DNA of 64,000 nt from Streptococcus parasanguinis (GTDB lineage: Bacteria; Bacillota; Bacilli; Lactobacillales; Streptococcaceae). Position numbers and translations under genes: made by a program. This document shows, one piece after another, positions 18,622 through 27,282 of the stretch (the first letter of the stretch is position 1; each line of letters opens with the position of its first letter). Under the pieces are notes generated by a model that worked only from the letters and a program-made list of their open reading frames with translations, had not been told where the DNA came from and did not search any database. Location of the stretch: the NCBI GenBank assembly GCA_905188195.1, contig CAJJKY010000012.1, positions 15,076-79,075 on the forward strand, given 5' to 3'.

Positions 18622-19092
18622 ATGATGAACCTAACTGAATTTTTAATCCAAGCGGTGGCCAGTTTGATTGCCATCATCACCTTTTTAATCGTCCTAAATG
18701 TGCAGCGCTCCATGTTGATTCCTGGAGGAATCCTCGGTATGGGCATCTGGCTACTTTACTATATCCTGAAAGGGCCTACCAATGTCATCGTTGCAACCTT
18801 TATCGCAGCCATTGTCGGCTCCTGTATCAGTCAGATTTTAAGTATTATTCTCAAGACGCCTGTCGTGGTCTTTATGTTGTCCATTCTAGCCCCATTGGTT
18901 CCTGGATATATTTCCTATCGAACCACTTCCTTCTTTGTCAGTGGGCAATATCGCCAGGCAGTAACCAGCGTGACACTGGTGGTTATTCTGGCCTTGGTGA
19001 TCTCCATCGGGATGGCTAGCGGCTCCGTTGTCTTGAAACTCTACCATTCTTACCAACGCCATCAAAAAAGAAAAATGACCAATGCCAACTAG
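18622..19092 (+). CDS. Threonine/serine exporter, ThrE C-terminal half (YjjB type)
   Basis: A 156-residue protein with about four to five hydrophobic helices and the family stretch LAPLVPGYISYRTTSFFVSGQ. It starts one base after the partner gene with tandem ATG codons (18622, 18625). It is the second half of the split exporter. Confidence 0.87.
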   Translation: MMNLTEFLIQAVASLIAIITFLIVLNVQRSMLIPGGILGMGIWLLYYILKGPTNVIVATFIAAIVGSCISQILSIILKTPVVVFMLSILAPLVPGYISYRTTSFFVSGQYRQAVTSVTLVVILALVISIGMASGSVVLKLYHSYQRHQKRKMTNAN

Positions 19093-19169
19093 CATTGGTT
19101 TTTCAAAACTTATCTATGTAATCGCTTGTATTTTTGTTTAAAAGTAGTACAATGATAGTGAAATAACAA

Positions 19170-19183
19170 ATCCTTTAAAGGAT
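19170..19183. promoter_or_regulatory. Perfect 14-bp palindrome before a small gene
   Basis: ATCCTTTAAAGGAT lies 15 bases before the start of the 76-residue protein and after a TACAAT -10-like box. It could be an operator or an RNA hairpin near the ribosome site. No regulator is implied by the sequence alone. Confidence 0.4.
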
Positions 19184-19198
19184 GCGAGGTGCTGTAGG

Positions 19199-19429
19199 AT
19201 GGTAAACAAGTATATCAAGTATCTTCCTTGGATGATCCTAGGAGCCTTCCCCTCCTATCAATCAGCGACTTACTATGCCCGTAATTCATTTGACTTGTTC
19301 TATCTGACCTTGAACTTTCTGATTGTGTACATCGCTTTAATCGTCTTCTACGAAAAAGTTCTAAGAGACAAATGCAAAGAACTCTTCATACGAATCATGA
19401 GCAATCCTAAAAAAGATAAGCAAGGATAA
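19199..19429 (+). CDS. Small membrane protein, 76 residues
   Basis: Two hydrophobic segments (about 5-18 and 33-52) and a basic tail ending NPKKDKQG. GAGG lies 9 bases before ATG, with a TACAAT box about 45 bases upstream and a terminator after the stop. It is a single-gene unit between the exporter and the mevalonate genes. I do not recognise the family. Confidence 0.7.
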   Translation: MVNKYIKYLPWMILGAFPSYQSATYYARNSFDLFYLTLNFLIVYIALIVFYEKVLRDKCKELFIRIMSNPKKDKQG

Positions 19430-19437
19430 GAGTTGAA

Positions 19438-19463
19438 AAGTCATCTAAGGATGGCTTTTTTTA
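19438..19463 (+). terminator. Terminator after the 76-residue protein
   Basis: AAGTCATC and GATGGCTT pair with one G-T pair around TAAG, followed by TTTTT. Confidence 0.75.
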
Positions 19464-19615
19464 TAGATTTTCTATTTTTTCTATGAAACATTGCAAAATC
19501 GGTCCCGAGAATGATTTCCTTGCTGATCTAGCTTTTTCAAGGGAGTTTTACCCTTAAATATGGTAAAATAGTAACGAAATATACTAGTAGATATCAAATA
19601 AAAAAGAGGTTAAGA

Positions 19616-20788
19616 ATGACAATTGGGATTGATAAGATTGGTTTTGCGACGAGTCCTTATGTCTTGCGTTTAAAAGATTTGGCTGCTGCTCGTGATACTG
19701 ATCCCGAAAAACTGAGCAAGGGTCTTCTCTTAAAAGAACAAAGTGTTGCACCGATCACAGAAGACATCGTCACATTGGCTGCTACTGCAGCAGATGATAT
19801 TTTAACAGACGAAGATAAAGAAGCGATCGACATGGTGATTCTTGCGACAGAATCTGGAATTGACCAGAGTAAGGCTGCTGCTGTGTTTGTCCATGGCTTA
19901 CTAGATATCCAGCCTTTCGCCCGCTCTTTTGAGATGAAAGAAGCCTGCTATGCTGCGACTGCTGCCTTGGATTATGCTAAACTCCATGTTGAAAAATTTC
20001 CACAGAGTAAGGTTTTGGTCATTGCCAGTGACATTGCTAAATACGGAATTGGAACTCCTGGAGAACCAACACAGGGGGCTGGAGCGGTTGCTATGCTGAT
20101 CAGCCAAAATCCTCGTATTCTATCTTTTAACGATGATAATGTTGCCCAAACACGCGATGTCATGGATTTTTGGCGTCCAAATTATGCGACAACTCCCTTC
20201 GTGAATGGGATTTATTCAACGCAACAATATCTAGATTCTCTGAAAACAACCTGGGCGGAATACCAGAAACGGACTGGCCTTACCTTGACAGACTTTGCGT
20301 CCGTCTGCTTCCATTTACCTTATCCAAAATTAGCTCTCAAGGGCTTGAAAAAAATCTTGGATAAGTCATTATCAGAAGAGAAAAAAGATCAATTACAATA
20401 CAACTTTGATCAATCGATTCTATACAGCCAACGCGTGGGAAATATCTACACTGGATCTCTTTTCCTAGGCTTGCTATCACTACTGGAAAATGACCCCCAA
20501 CTCAAAGCTGGGGACCGAATCGCCCTCTTTAGCTATGGAAGTGGAGCGGTTTCTGAGATCTTTAGTGCTAACCTTGTTCCTGGTTTTGAGCAACTCTTAG
20601 ATCACAAACGCATGGAAAAACTGGACCAACGTACGGTTCTTAGTGTTGCTGACTACGAACGACTCTTTTATGAGGAAGTAGATCTAGATCCTAGTGGCAA
20701 TCAAGTGTTTGAGCCTGCTACGCATCAAACTTTTGCTTTGACAGAGATCAAGGAACACCAACGCACTTACCAGAAAGTAGAAAAATAA
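19616..20788 (+). CDS. mvaS: Hydroxymethylglutaryl-CoA synthase
   Basis: A 390-residue thiolase-fold enzyme condensing acetyl-CoA with acetoacetyl-CoA, the first committed step of the mevalonate pathway. Nucleophile Cys111 lies in MKEACYAATAALDY. The conserved stretch YGSGAVSEIFSA is near the C-terminus. AAGAGG precedes the ATG, and TGGTAAAAT (19561-19569) is a likely extended -10. Its stop overlaps the mvaA start by one base (TAATG). Confidence 0.96.
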   Translation: MTIGIDKIGFATSPYVLRLKDLAAARDTDPEKLSKGLLLKEQSVAPITEDIVTLAATAADDILTDEDKEAIDMVILATESGIDQSKAAAVFVHGLLDIQPFARSFEMKEACYAATAALDYAKLHVEKFPQSKVLVIASDIAKYGIGTPGEPTQGAGAVAMLISQNPRILSFNDDNVAQTRDVMDFWRPNYATTPFVNGIYSTQQYLDSLKTTWAEYQKRTGLTLTDFASVCFHLPYPKLALKGLKKILDKSLSEEKKDQLQYNFDQSILYSQRVGNIYTGSLFLGLLSLLENDPQLKAGDRIALFSYGSGAVSEIFSANLVPGFEQLLDHKRMEKLDQRTVLSVADYERLFYEEVDLDPSGNQVFEPATHQTFALTEIKEHQRTYQKVEK

Positions 20789-22050
20789 TGGCACGATTAC
20801 CAGGTTTTGCAAAACTTTCTCCCACAGAACGCATAGAGGCCTTACTGAAGGAAGGCCTCTTAACTTGGGATGAAGCACAGATCTTAAAAGAACAAAAGGG
20901 ACTTCCCCTTTCTATTGCAGATCAATTGACAGAAAATGTCTTGTCGACTTTTGACTTGCCTTTTAGCCTCGCTCCTTATTTCCTGATCAATGGTCGTGAC
21001 TATGTACTTCCCATGGTCACAGAAGAGCCTTCCGTGGTTGCGGCTGCCAGCTTTGCAGCCAAGCTCATCCAACGTTCAGACGGCTTCACCACCCAGGTGC
21101 ACCAGCGCCAAATGATCGGAGAGATTGCTCTGACGGAGGTTGAAGACGTGGAAGTTGCTAGCAAGCGCATCCTAGAAGACAAGGAAACCCTTCTTCAGTT
21201 GGCTAATAAAGCCTATCCTTCTATCGTTAAGCGTGGAGGTGGAGCGAGAGATCTTTGGGTCGAAAACAAGGGGGACTTTCTTATTGTCTACTTGGCTGTC
21301 GATCCTAAAGAAGCCATGGGAGCCAATATGCTCAATACCATGTTAGAAGCTCTGACTGATCGCATCCAGGAACTCTCTGGTGGTCAGGCCTTGATGGCAA
21401 TTTTATCCAACTTGGCCACTCGCTCTTTGGTGAGTGCAAGGTGTGCCATCGATTTTAAAGCACTGAGTCGAAATCCTGAGGAAGCCATTGAGATTGCCCA
21501 CCGGATGGAGCTAGCTAGCCAACTAGCCCAAGTGGATCCTTACCGTGCAGCCACTCATAACAAGGGAATTTTTAATGGGATTGATGCCCTGGTCCTTGCA
21601 ACAGGCAATGACTGGCGGGCCATCGAAGCAGGAGCCCATGCCTATGCTGCACAAAATGGTTCTTACAAGGGTTTGAGTCACTGGACAAGTCAGCCGGAAG
21701 AGAAAAAACTCTATGGAGAGATCACCCTACCAATGCCGGTTGCGACAAAAGGAGGCTCGATTGGCCTCAACCCAACGGTTCAAGTCAGCCACCGTTTGCT
21801 AGGAGAGCCTTCTGCTATTGAATTAGCAGGTATCATTGCTTCGCTCGGTTTGGCGCAGAATTTCGCGGCCCTCAAAGCCCTTGTCACCACAGGAATTCAA
21901 GCAGGACATATGAAACTCCAAGCACGCTCCCTAGCCCTTCTAGCAGGTGCTAAAGAAGAGGAAGTTCCCCGATTGGTCAGCCAACTCCTTGAAAACAAAC
22001 CCTTTAACTTAGAGAAGGCACAAACACTCTTACAAGAATTGAGAAAATAA
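20788..22050 (+). CDS. mvaA: Hydroxymethylglutaryl-CoA reductase, class II
   Basis: A 420-residue bacterial-type enzyme reducing HMG-CoA to mevalonate. Signatures: the GFAKLSPTERIEAL start, AMGANMLNTMLEAL (dinucleotide-binding loop) and THNKGIFNGIDALVLATGNDWRAIEAG around the catalytic region. It is translationally coupled to mvaS. Its stop codon is the first part of a 13-bp sequence repeated 270 bases downstream, and a structured 138-bp repeat follows. Confidence 0.96.
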   Translation: MARLPGFAKLSPTERIEALLKEGLLTWDEAQILKEQKGLPLSIADQLTENVLSTFDLPFSLAPYFLINGRDYVLPMVTEEPSVVAAASFAAKLIQRSDGFTTQVHQRQMIGEIALTEVEDVEVASKRILEDKETLLQLANKAYPSIVKRGGGARDLWVENKGDFLIVYLAVDPKEAMGANMLNTMLEALTDRIQELSGGQALMAILSNLATRSLVSARCAIDFKALSRNPEEAIEIAHRMELASQLAQVDPYRAATHNKGIFNGIDALVLATGNDWRAIEAGAHAYAAQNGSYKGLSHWTSQPEEKKLYGEITLPMPVATKGGSIGLNPTVQVSHRLLGEPSAIELAGIIASLGLAQNFAALKALVTTGIQAGHMKLQARSLALLAGAKEEEVPRLVSQLLENKPFNLEKAQTLLQELRK

Positions 22051-22344
22051 AGAACTAAGACAAGGTTTTCGTTTTCAGATTGAAGACAAAGTCATTTTTG
22101 AAACTTTCCTTAGGTGAGTACGGACGTCAGCGAACTTCGAAGAAGTTCCATGACCTAGTTTTGAACCTAAAGTTTCAAAACTCCCGAGTGCTAGAAACAA
22201 TCCTATTTCTAGCACTTTTCTCACTGCGGAAAGTTTCAGTGTATGTTTGAATGAGCCTATTGGTATGTGTCAGTTTTAATTATTCTGCATCACTTAGCTT
22301 GTTTTATGTAAAAAACAGTTTGTATACATTAAAAGAACTAAGAC
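22049..22344. repeat. 13-bp direct repeat bracketing a segment inserted before a terminator
   Basis: AAAGAACTAAGAC occurs at 22049-22061, overlapping the mvaA stop, and again at 22332-22344 as the left arm of the terminator hairpin. The segment between holds structured element A (22100-22237) and AT-rich sequence without a gene. The layout looks like an insertion or slippage that duplicated the first arm of the mvaA terminator. Confidence 0.6.
22100..22237 (+). repeat. 138-bp structured repeat, copy A (after mvaA)
   Basis: A closing stem pairs GAAACTTTCC with GGAAAGTTTC, and inside it GTGAG pairs with CTCAC. Three hairpins are enclosed: GAACTTC/GAAGTTC with a 3-base loop, AGTTTTGAA/TTCAAAACT, and GTGCTAGAAA/TTTCTAGCAC. 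Copy B is nearly identical but inverted at 25.1-25.3 kb. Similarity continues about 20 bases on the mvaA side. I do not recognise it as RUP or BOX. Confidence 0.85.
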
Positions 22345-22362
22345 CCACGTCTTAGTTCTTTT
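22331..22362. terminator. Bidirectional terminator between mvaA and the PrsW-like gene
   Basis: Arms AAAAGAACTAAGAC and GTCTTAGTTCTTTT, perfect over 14 bp with a 4-base loop, flanked by A/T runs on both sides. Confidence 0.85.
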
Positions 22363-22380
22363 GTGTTTGAAAAAAATTTC

Positions 22381-23208
22381 TTATTGTTTTAAAAATGGCA
22401 GATCAGGCTTTTTCTTGGTATAGAGCACCACTTCGATAAAGGTCCCTACTTGGACGGCAAAGAGCAGTCCGACGAGAAGATTAATCCGATGGTCTGTTTC
22501 ATAAAACGGAGAGTTCCATAAGAAGTGATTGGCTACTGTTGAGAGAACACACCAGAGCCCAAAAAGTTTTTCCTTTTGCTGGGTCACTTGAGACAACAAG
22601 AGGAAGACACCAACTGATACAACAGCTGTATAGAGGGCATGTGAAGCTAATCCACCAGAGATCCGGTTGATGGCCTCAGTGACAGCGGCTAATTGGCTGG
22701 TTTTGGTTTGGCGGGCAACATACCCTAAATCCTCAATGATTTGAAAACCAAAGCCAGAGCCCAAGCCTGCAATTAGAATCGCTTTTAGATCTTTCTTGCC
22801 AACCATCAAGACAACCCAAAAGGCAACTAGAGCCTTAAAGAATTCCTCTGAAAATGGGGCCGTCAAGGCATCGGTCCACTTGTTAAAGACAGTGGCATCC
22901 TTGATCACATGGCTATTCATAATATCAATCAAGCTATTGCCTGAAAAGCTCAACCAGCCTGCTATGAAGGCTCCTCCAAACATGGCAATCCATAAGAGAT
23001 AGGTTGGGACAGTCAACTGCTTGGCCAATCGTTTTGAAAAGAGATAGAGCGGGATAATAATAGCAGCTAAAACAGACAAGTTTAAGACCAAGTCTCTGCC
23101 TGCAGACTGGCTAAATTCTTGTTGAGAAAGATGACCGAGTTCAAACTCCAAGCCAATTCCTGCAAACAGTAGAAAAAGATAGATCGAGGCTCTTTGAATT
23201 TTAGTCAT
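22381..23208 (-). CDS. PrsW-like intramembrane protease
   Basis: A 275-residue protein with about eight hydrophobic helices. The PrsW/abortive-infection-type residues are present: Glu121-Glu122 and Lys125 in FSEEFFKAL, Glu159 in QIIEDLGY, His190 in SHALYTA and His228 in ANHFLW. PrsW proteases cut membrane proteins, for example anti-sigma factors in Bacillus. The start overlaps the end of the upstream C69 peptidase gene by 8 bases, so the pair is coupled. The substrate is unknown; the neighbour's single membrane anchor is one possibility. Confidence 0.8.
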   Translation of the reverse strand: MTKIQRASIYLFLLFAGIGLEFELGHLSQQEFSQSAGRDLVLNLSVLAAIIIPLYLFSKRLAKQLTVPTYLLWIAMFGGAFIAGWLSFSGNSLIDIMNSHVIKDATVFNKWTDALTAPFSEEFFKALVAFWVVLMVGKKDLKAILIAGLGSGFGFQIIEDLGYVARQTKTSQLAAVTEAINRISGGLASHALYTAVVSVGVFLLLSQVTQQKEKLFGLWCVLSTVANHFLWNSPFYETDHRINLLVGLLFAVQVGTFIEVVLYTKKKPDLPFLKQ

Positions 23209-24862
23209 CTTGTTTTCCTCCCTTTTGTTTCTTTGAGCGAATCAAGTAGATCACAATCGCTAGAAGGGTTGCTCCGAACAAGCCTGCTGCTAAAATGTAA
23301 TCATAGTCAAAATCAACGAGATCAATCTTTTCTTCATAAGCAGCATCTTCTTCGTCATCTAGATCCTGCAGGGCACTTTTTCCGTGTTCATCTGCTACCT
23401 TTTGTTCTGCTTCTTTTCTGATTTCTTGCAAGCGTTCGAAGGTTTTCTCAGCTCTCGCCAAGCTTTCCTCTGTTGCCTTCTTACTAGCTTCTTCAGGCTG
23501 AGAAGCAAGGGCGATTTGTTCCTGATCACTCAGATCTTGTTCGACCATCCACTGAGACTCCAATCGTTCCATTTCAGTACGAATCGCCCCATCTTCGAAT
23601 AAATCTGGATACTTGGCCACAAGGTCATTGATTCTTGAAATGGTCCAATACCAAGAGCGATCATTGTAATGATCCCCTAATTCTTGGTAGGCTTGATAGG
23701 TGTTGAGAATATTGCCATAGTAGGGTAGGTATGGAGCATTTCGTGGACTACCCATCGACAGCCACATGGTGCCTCCACCTGCACTTGCTGGGACATCATC
23801 TTTCAGTTGGAAAATATGGGCCTCCATGACATTTGGATTGGAAATAGGGTATTTATAAACCGCATCAAACTCTCCTTTTTTCGGAATGCCTTTTCCATCC
23901 AACTCCATTTGATCCTGTGGTTTATATTTGGTTCCTTCCAAACGATTGCGTTGGAGATTCATGGCATCGCGGAGGGTTAATTTTCGATCGGTTGTATGAA
24001 GAAGGTCAAAGGACGCATCGTCATATTTAACAGGAGAGCTTGGGTCTAGCGATTTGATTCCCGACCAAACCCGAGAGCGATCTGCTTCTTGCAAAGGCGG
24101 ATTATAGGATTGAGAAACGTGGAATTTTTCATCCACTTCCTTATAGCTATTGGCTTTTTTGGCGACTTTTTCAAGATCTTTTGAAGCGATCGTGCGTTCG
24201 GTATCTGATAGATCGACATGCCCTAAGAAGAAGGTATTTGGAAAGACCGCAAATCGATCCTCTGGGAAGAGAATCGCTGCATATTGATGGCCAGATAGGA
24301 TTTCCATATACCAGACGCCTTCTTTATCGGCAATGGTCACAATATTTCCTTCTGCAGCGCCTTTTTCTTCGACGATCTTAGCAATGAGTTCAACCCCTTC
24401 TCTTGCGGTTTTCACACTAGGGAGAACGATACTGGTCAAGCCCGATTCTGCGAGGCCATCCTTGACGTAGGGATCCACTTTTTGGATCTTGTCATTTGCT
24501 GAAGCAGATACAGTGGCAGAAATGGAAACCCCATATTCATTGAATCCTGCTTCGTCAAAAATTCCCTGATCAGGGGTGACATCTGGAACCGCTGTATACT
24601 TATAGCTAATCTCTGGCAAGGGATATTGAAAACCGTTGGCAGCATCCTCAAAGATGGCTCCTTTTTTATTGTAGACACGCTCTCTGACCACAAAATTTTT
24701 ATTATGGTTGGGCTCTAAATCTTCGGTACGACCTACCAAGGTCGAACCGTCGGCCGTCAGTTTCTTCCCGATGATGAACCCTGTACAAGCCTCAACAGGT
24801 TGAGCAATCAACAAAAGCGGAAGCAAGGCTGCTACAGCTGATCGAAAATAGTGCTTCTTCAT
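23201..24862 (-). CDS. Exported C69 family dipeptidase with C-terminal membrane anchor
   Basis: A 553-residue protein. A signal peptide (1-25) ends in PVEA, and the next residue, Cys26, begins CTGFIIGKKLTADGSTLVGRTED, the C69 catalytic N-terminus. Signal peptidase cleavage would thus create the active N-terminal cysteine. The catalytic domain runs to about 410. A charged helical linker (about 440-515, rich in E, K and A) and one membrane helix (about 520-540) with a basic tail complete it. No LPXTG motif is present, so it is anchored by the helix. AAGGAGTTT precedes the ATG. It is coupled to the PrsW-like gene. Confidence 0.88.
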   Translation of the reverse strand: MKKHYFRSAVAALLPLLLIAQPVEACTGFIIGKKLTADGSTLVGRTEDLEPNHNKNFVVRERVYNKKGAIFEDAANGFQYPLPEISYKYTAVPDVTPDQGIFDEAGFNEYGVSISATVSASANDKIQKVDPYVKDGLAESGLTSIVLPSVKTAREGVELIAKIVEEKGAAEGNIVTIADKEGVWYMEILSGHQYAAILFPEDRFAVFPNTFFLGHVDLSDTERTIASKDLEKVAKKANSYKEVDEKFHVSQSYNPPLQEADRSRVWSGIKSLDPSSPVKYDDASFDLLHTTDRKLTLRDAMNLQRNRLEGTKYKPQDQMELDGKGIPKKGEFDAVYKYPISNPNVMEAHIFQLKDDVPASAGGGTMWLSMGSPRNAPYLPYYGNILNTYQAYQELGDHYNDRSWYWTISRINDLVAKYPDLFEDGAIRTEMERLESQWMVEQDLSDQEQIALASQPEEASKKATEESLARAEKTFERLQEIRKEAEQKVADEHGKSALQDLDDEEDAAYEEKIDLVDFDYDYILAAGLFGATLLAIVIYLIRSKKQKGGKQDD

Positions 24863-24897
24863 CCTAAACTCCTTTTTAAAAATGTTTTTCCTTATTT

Positions 24898-24927
24898 AGT
24901 ATACTCTTTTACAAGCCTATTTTGCAA
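24898..24927 (-). promoter_or_regulatory. Promoter of the C69/PrsW pair
   Basis: On the minus strand TTGCAA (24922-24927), an 18-base spacer and TATACT (24898-24903), about 36 bases before the start. The rest of the 24863-25273 gap is AT-rich and contains copy B of the structured repeat but no gene. Confidence 0.6.
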
Positions 24928-25120
24928 GCGATTCCAGCAACCGTAAACAATTCGTAAACTATCAGAATTTTTGAGGAGAACACTTTTTAAAAAAAAGAAA
25001 GAATTGGCTTATTTTGCCAATCCTAAACGAATAGGAACTAATTTTTAAGTAAAATAAGTTAAGTGATTCTTCAAAGAACTATAAAAGAGTTCTAATTTTC
25101 AAAATGAATCATAATATACG

Positions 25121-25258
25121 AAAACTTTCCGCTGTGAGAAAAGTGCCTGAAACGTTTTTGTTTCAGGCACTCGGGAGTTTTGAAACCTTAGGTTCAAAAC
25201 TAAGTCATGGAACTTCGTAGAAGTTCGCTGACGTCCGTACTCACCTAAGGAAAGTTTC
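25121..25258 (-). repeat. 138-bp structured repeat, copy B (after fni)
   Basis: Inverted relative to copy A but in the same sense relative to its upstream operon. It follows fni as A follows mvaA. The closing stem and hairpins 1 and 2 match copy A. Hairpin 3 is GTGCCTGAAAC/GTTTCAGGCAC here and GTGCTAGAAA/TTTCTAGCAC in A: both arms changed together and pairing is kept. It lies 15 bases beyond the fni stop, so it would be in the 3' end of that transcript. Confidence 0.85.
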
Positions 25259-25273
25259 TAAAATGATTTTTCT

Positions 25274-26278
25274 TCATTTTCTCTGTTGATTCGCTTGCCA
25301 CAATTTTCCATAGAGGAGATAGTCGACTTCACGGAGCTCTTTCAGGTTCTGACAACCGAGCGCACAAAGGAGCAATCTGAGGTCTTCTTTCCAGCCTTGG
25401 ACAAGGACGATTACTTCTTCAATACTCTTAGTCTCTACCATCTCAAGAAAAACGCGGGAAAGTCCTACGCCACGTGCTCCAAGGACCAAGGCCTTGACCA
25501 TATCAAGGGGATGACGAATGCCCCCACTTGCTAGGACCTCAACCTGATCTATCTGATCCTGTAACTGTAAGAGACACTGCGCAGTTGATTGTCCCCAATC
25601 ATCCAGATAAGCGCGATTGCCACCACGACGATTCTCAATATAGGCAAAACTAGTGCCACCACGACCAGAAATATCGACGGTTTTGATCCCAGCATCTAGC
25701 GCTGCCTGAACTGTTTTGGGATCCATACCAAAGCCAACTTCCTTCAGGACTACAGGCACTGGAAAGCCCTGCCCATAGCTCTTGAGATGGTCTTTCCAAG
25801 TGTGGAAAATCCGCTCCCCTTCGGGCATGAGCAACTCTTGCATCAGATTCACATGGACTTGAAGAAAGAGGGGGTGTAGCTCTTCCACTGTCCGCAAGCC
25901 CAAATCTGGCTCTTTATCGATGCCAATGTTGGTTGCTAAAAGAAGATGAGGATGGTCTTTTTTGACCGCATACGATTGATCGTTCGGATCCTTCAGCCCT
26001 GCGCTGTAAGAGCCAGTCACAAAGAGAATCCCACAGGCTTCGGCTACTGCTGCCAACTTTTGATTGATCTCTTTGGCCCGTTTACTCCCGCCTGTCATAG
26101 CATTGATATAAAAAGGGACCTCCCAATCACGCCCTGCGAAATGGGTTGTCAAATCAATCTCCGCTAGATCCACAAGGGGGAGGGATCGGTGAATCAGCTC
26201 GATCTCATCAAAGCTATTATAGGAGGAGCTTTGCTCCAAGGCATAGCGAATATGCTGGTCTTTTCGATTTTCGCTCAC
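25274..26278 (-). CDS. fni: Isopentenyl-diphosphate delta-isomerase, type 2 (FMN)
   Basis: A 334-residue FMN- and NADPH-dependent enzyme interconverting IPP and DMAPP, the last step of the mevalonate route. Signatures: DQHIRYAL near the N-terminus, FYINAMTGGS, VVLKEVGFGM, VDISGRGGTSFAYIEN and ASGGIRHPLDMVKAL. It starts at a GTG whose GTGA overlaps the stop of mvaK2. It is the last gene of the operon. Confidence 0.95.
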   Translation of the reverse strand: MSENRKDQHIRYALEQSSSYNSFDEIELIHRSLPLVDLAEIDLTTHFAGRDWEVPFYINAMTGGSKRAKEINQKLAAVAEACGILFVTGSYSAGLKDPNDQSYAVKKDHPHLLLATNIGIDKEPDLGLRTVEELHPLFLQVHVNLMQELLMPEGERIFHTWKDHLKSYGQGFPVPVVLKEVGFGMDPKTVQAALDAGIKTVDISGRGGTSFAYIENRRGGNRAYLDDWGQSTAQCLLQLQDQIDQVEVLASGGIRHPLDMVKALVLGARGVGLSRVFLEMVETKSIEEVIVLVQGWKEDLRLLLCALGCQNLKELREVDYLLYGKLWQANQQRK

Positions 26279-27282
26279 GAATCTCCCATCCTTTCTTGGT
26301 AAATGACTTCAATATTCTTTTCCTTCCAGCGCTCTATCAAGGTCTGAGTCTCAACTGGGTCAAAAATAAGGGCGATTCCACAGTCGCCTCCTCCAGCACC
26401 ACTGGATTTGGCACAGACAGAAAGGCCCTCTGTCGCTTCTTGCAGCTCTTTTAGAGCTGGGGTATAGATCAAAGGGTTCAAAGACTTTAGGTTCTTATCG
26501 GCACGTTTGATACTGGTCTCAATTTCTTTTTTGTTCCCTTCACGGAGACCTTTTTCAAGAATCTTCACTGCGCTCTGACTTTCTTTGAGAAAGACTTCAT
26601 TAATCGCTCCCTTGACCTGGCGGATCAAATCACTTGAAATCGCTGGTTCCTTGGTCCAACCAACCAGAAAATCATAAGAGATGGCTGGCTGGATCGAGCA
26701 GATCTGGTAGTCCCAATCCAGGTCTAAAACTTGTGAAAGAGGCTGAGAAGTCAAGACTTCATGCAACCAAGCCCGATCAAAGGATTGGTAATAAATCAAG
26801 TCCTCGAAGGCGATACAAGCCAAATCGCCCATGGAACCATTGTCCCCTCTTTGCACCAAGACCACTGCTGCTAGTCGAAAGAGCAGATCTGGACTTAAGT
26901 CTAGTTCATACAGAGCAGCCATGGCCTTGATCACGAGCAAGACCACACTTCCGCTGGAACCAATCCCATACTTTTTCCCCTCTTCGCCCAACGTCCCTCT
27001 AAGGTGAAGATCAAACGGTTTAGGGGCTATTCCCTGATCTTTCAGCCACTCTTCCATGAGCCGAATGGTCTCTTGAATCAAGGCGTAGTCCTTATTTGGG
27101 GTCAAATCCACCTGGTAACCAAAGAGATCTGAGGCTAGCTGATAGCTTCTAGATTCTTGGATAGTAGCTGACAGATAAATGGGAATAAACTGAATCACGG
27201 CTCCATAGCCAGGCGTTAGCACTGCGTATTCTCCAGCTAGATAGAGCTTGCCTCCAGTCTGTACCTGATACTTAGTCTTCAT
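26275..27282 (-). CDS. mvaK2: Phosphomevalonate kinase
   Basis: A 335-residue GHMP kinase phosphorylating 5-phosphomevalonate. The start is ATG 27282, giving MKTKYQVQTGGKLYLAGEYAVL, the usual GHMP N-terminus; a longer frame upstream runs into mvaD. The ATP loop is YGIGSSGSVVLLVIKA, and the C-terminal motif SSGAGGGDCGIAL is also present. It overlaps mvaD by 11 bases and fni by 4. Confidence 0.95.
   Translation of the reverse strand: MKTKYQVQTGGKLYLAGEYAVLTPGYGAVIQFIPIYLSATIQESRSYQLASDLFGYQVDLTPNKDYALIQETIRLMEEWLKDQGIAPKPFDLHLRGTLGEEGKKYGIGSSGSVVLLVIKAMAALYELDLSPDLLFRLAAVVLVQRGDNGSMGDLACIAFEDLIYYQSFDRAWLHEVLTSQPLSQVLDLDWDYQICSIQPAISYDFLVGWTKEPAISSDLIRQVKGAINEVFLKESQSAVKILEKGLREGNKKEIETSIKRADKNLKSLNPLIYTPALKELQEATEGLSVCAKSSGAGGGDCGIALIFDPVETQTLIERWKEKNIEVIYQERMGDS

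Noticed and set aside
22100..22237. BOX or RUP element identity for the 138-bp repeat
   Set aside because: Architecture is BOX-like but the arms do not match the BOX A/C or RUP sequences I know, so no name was assigned.
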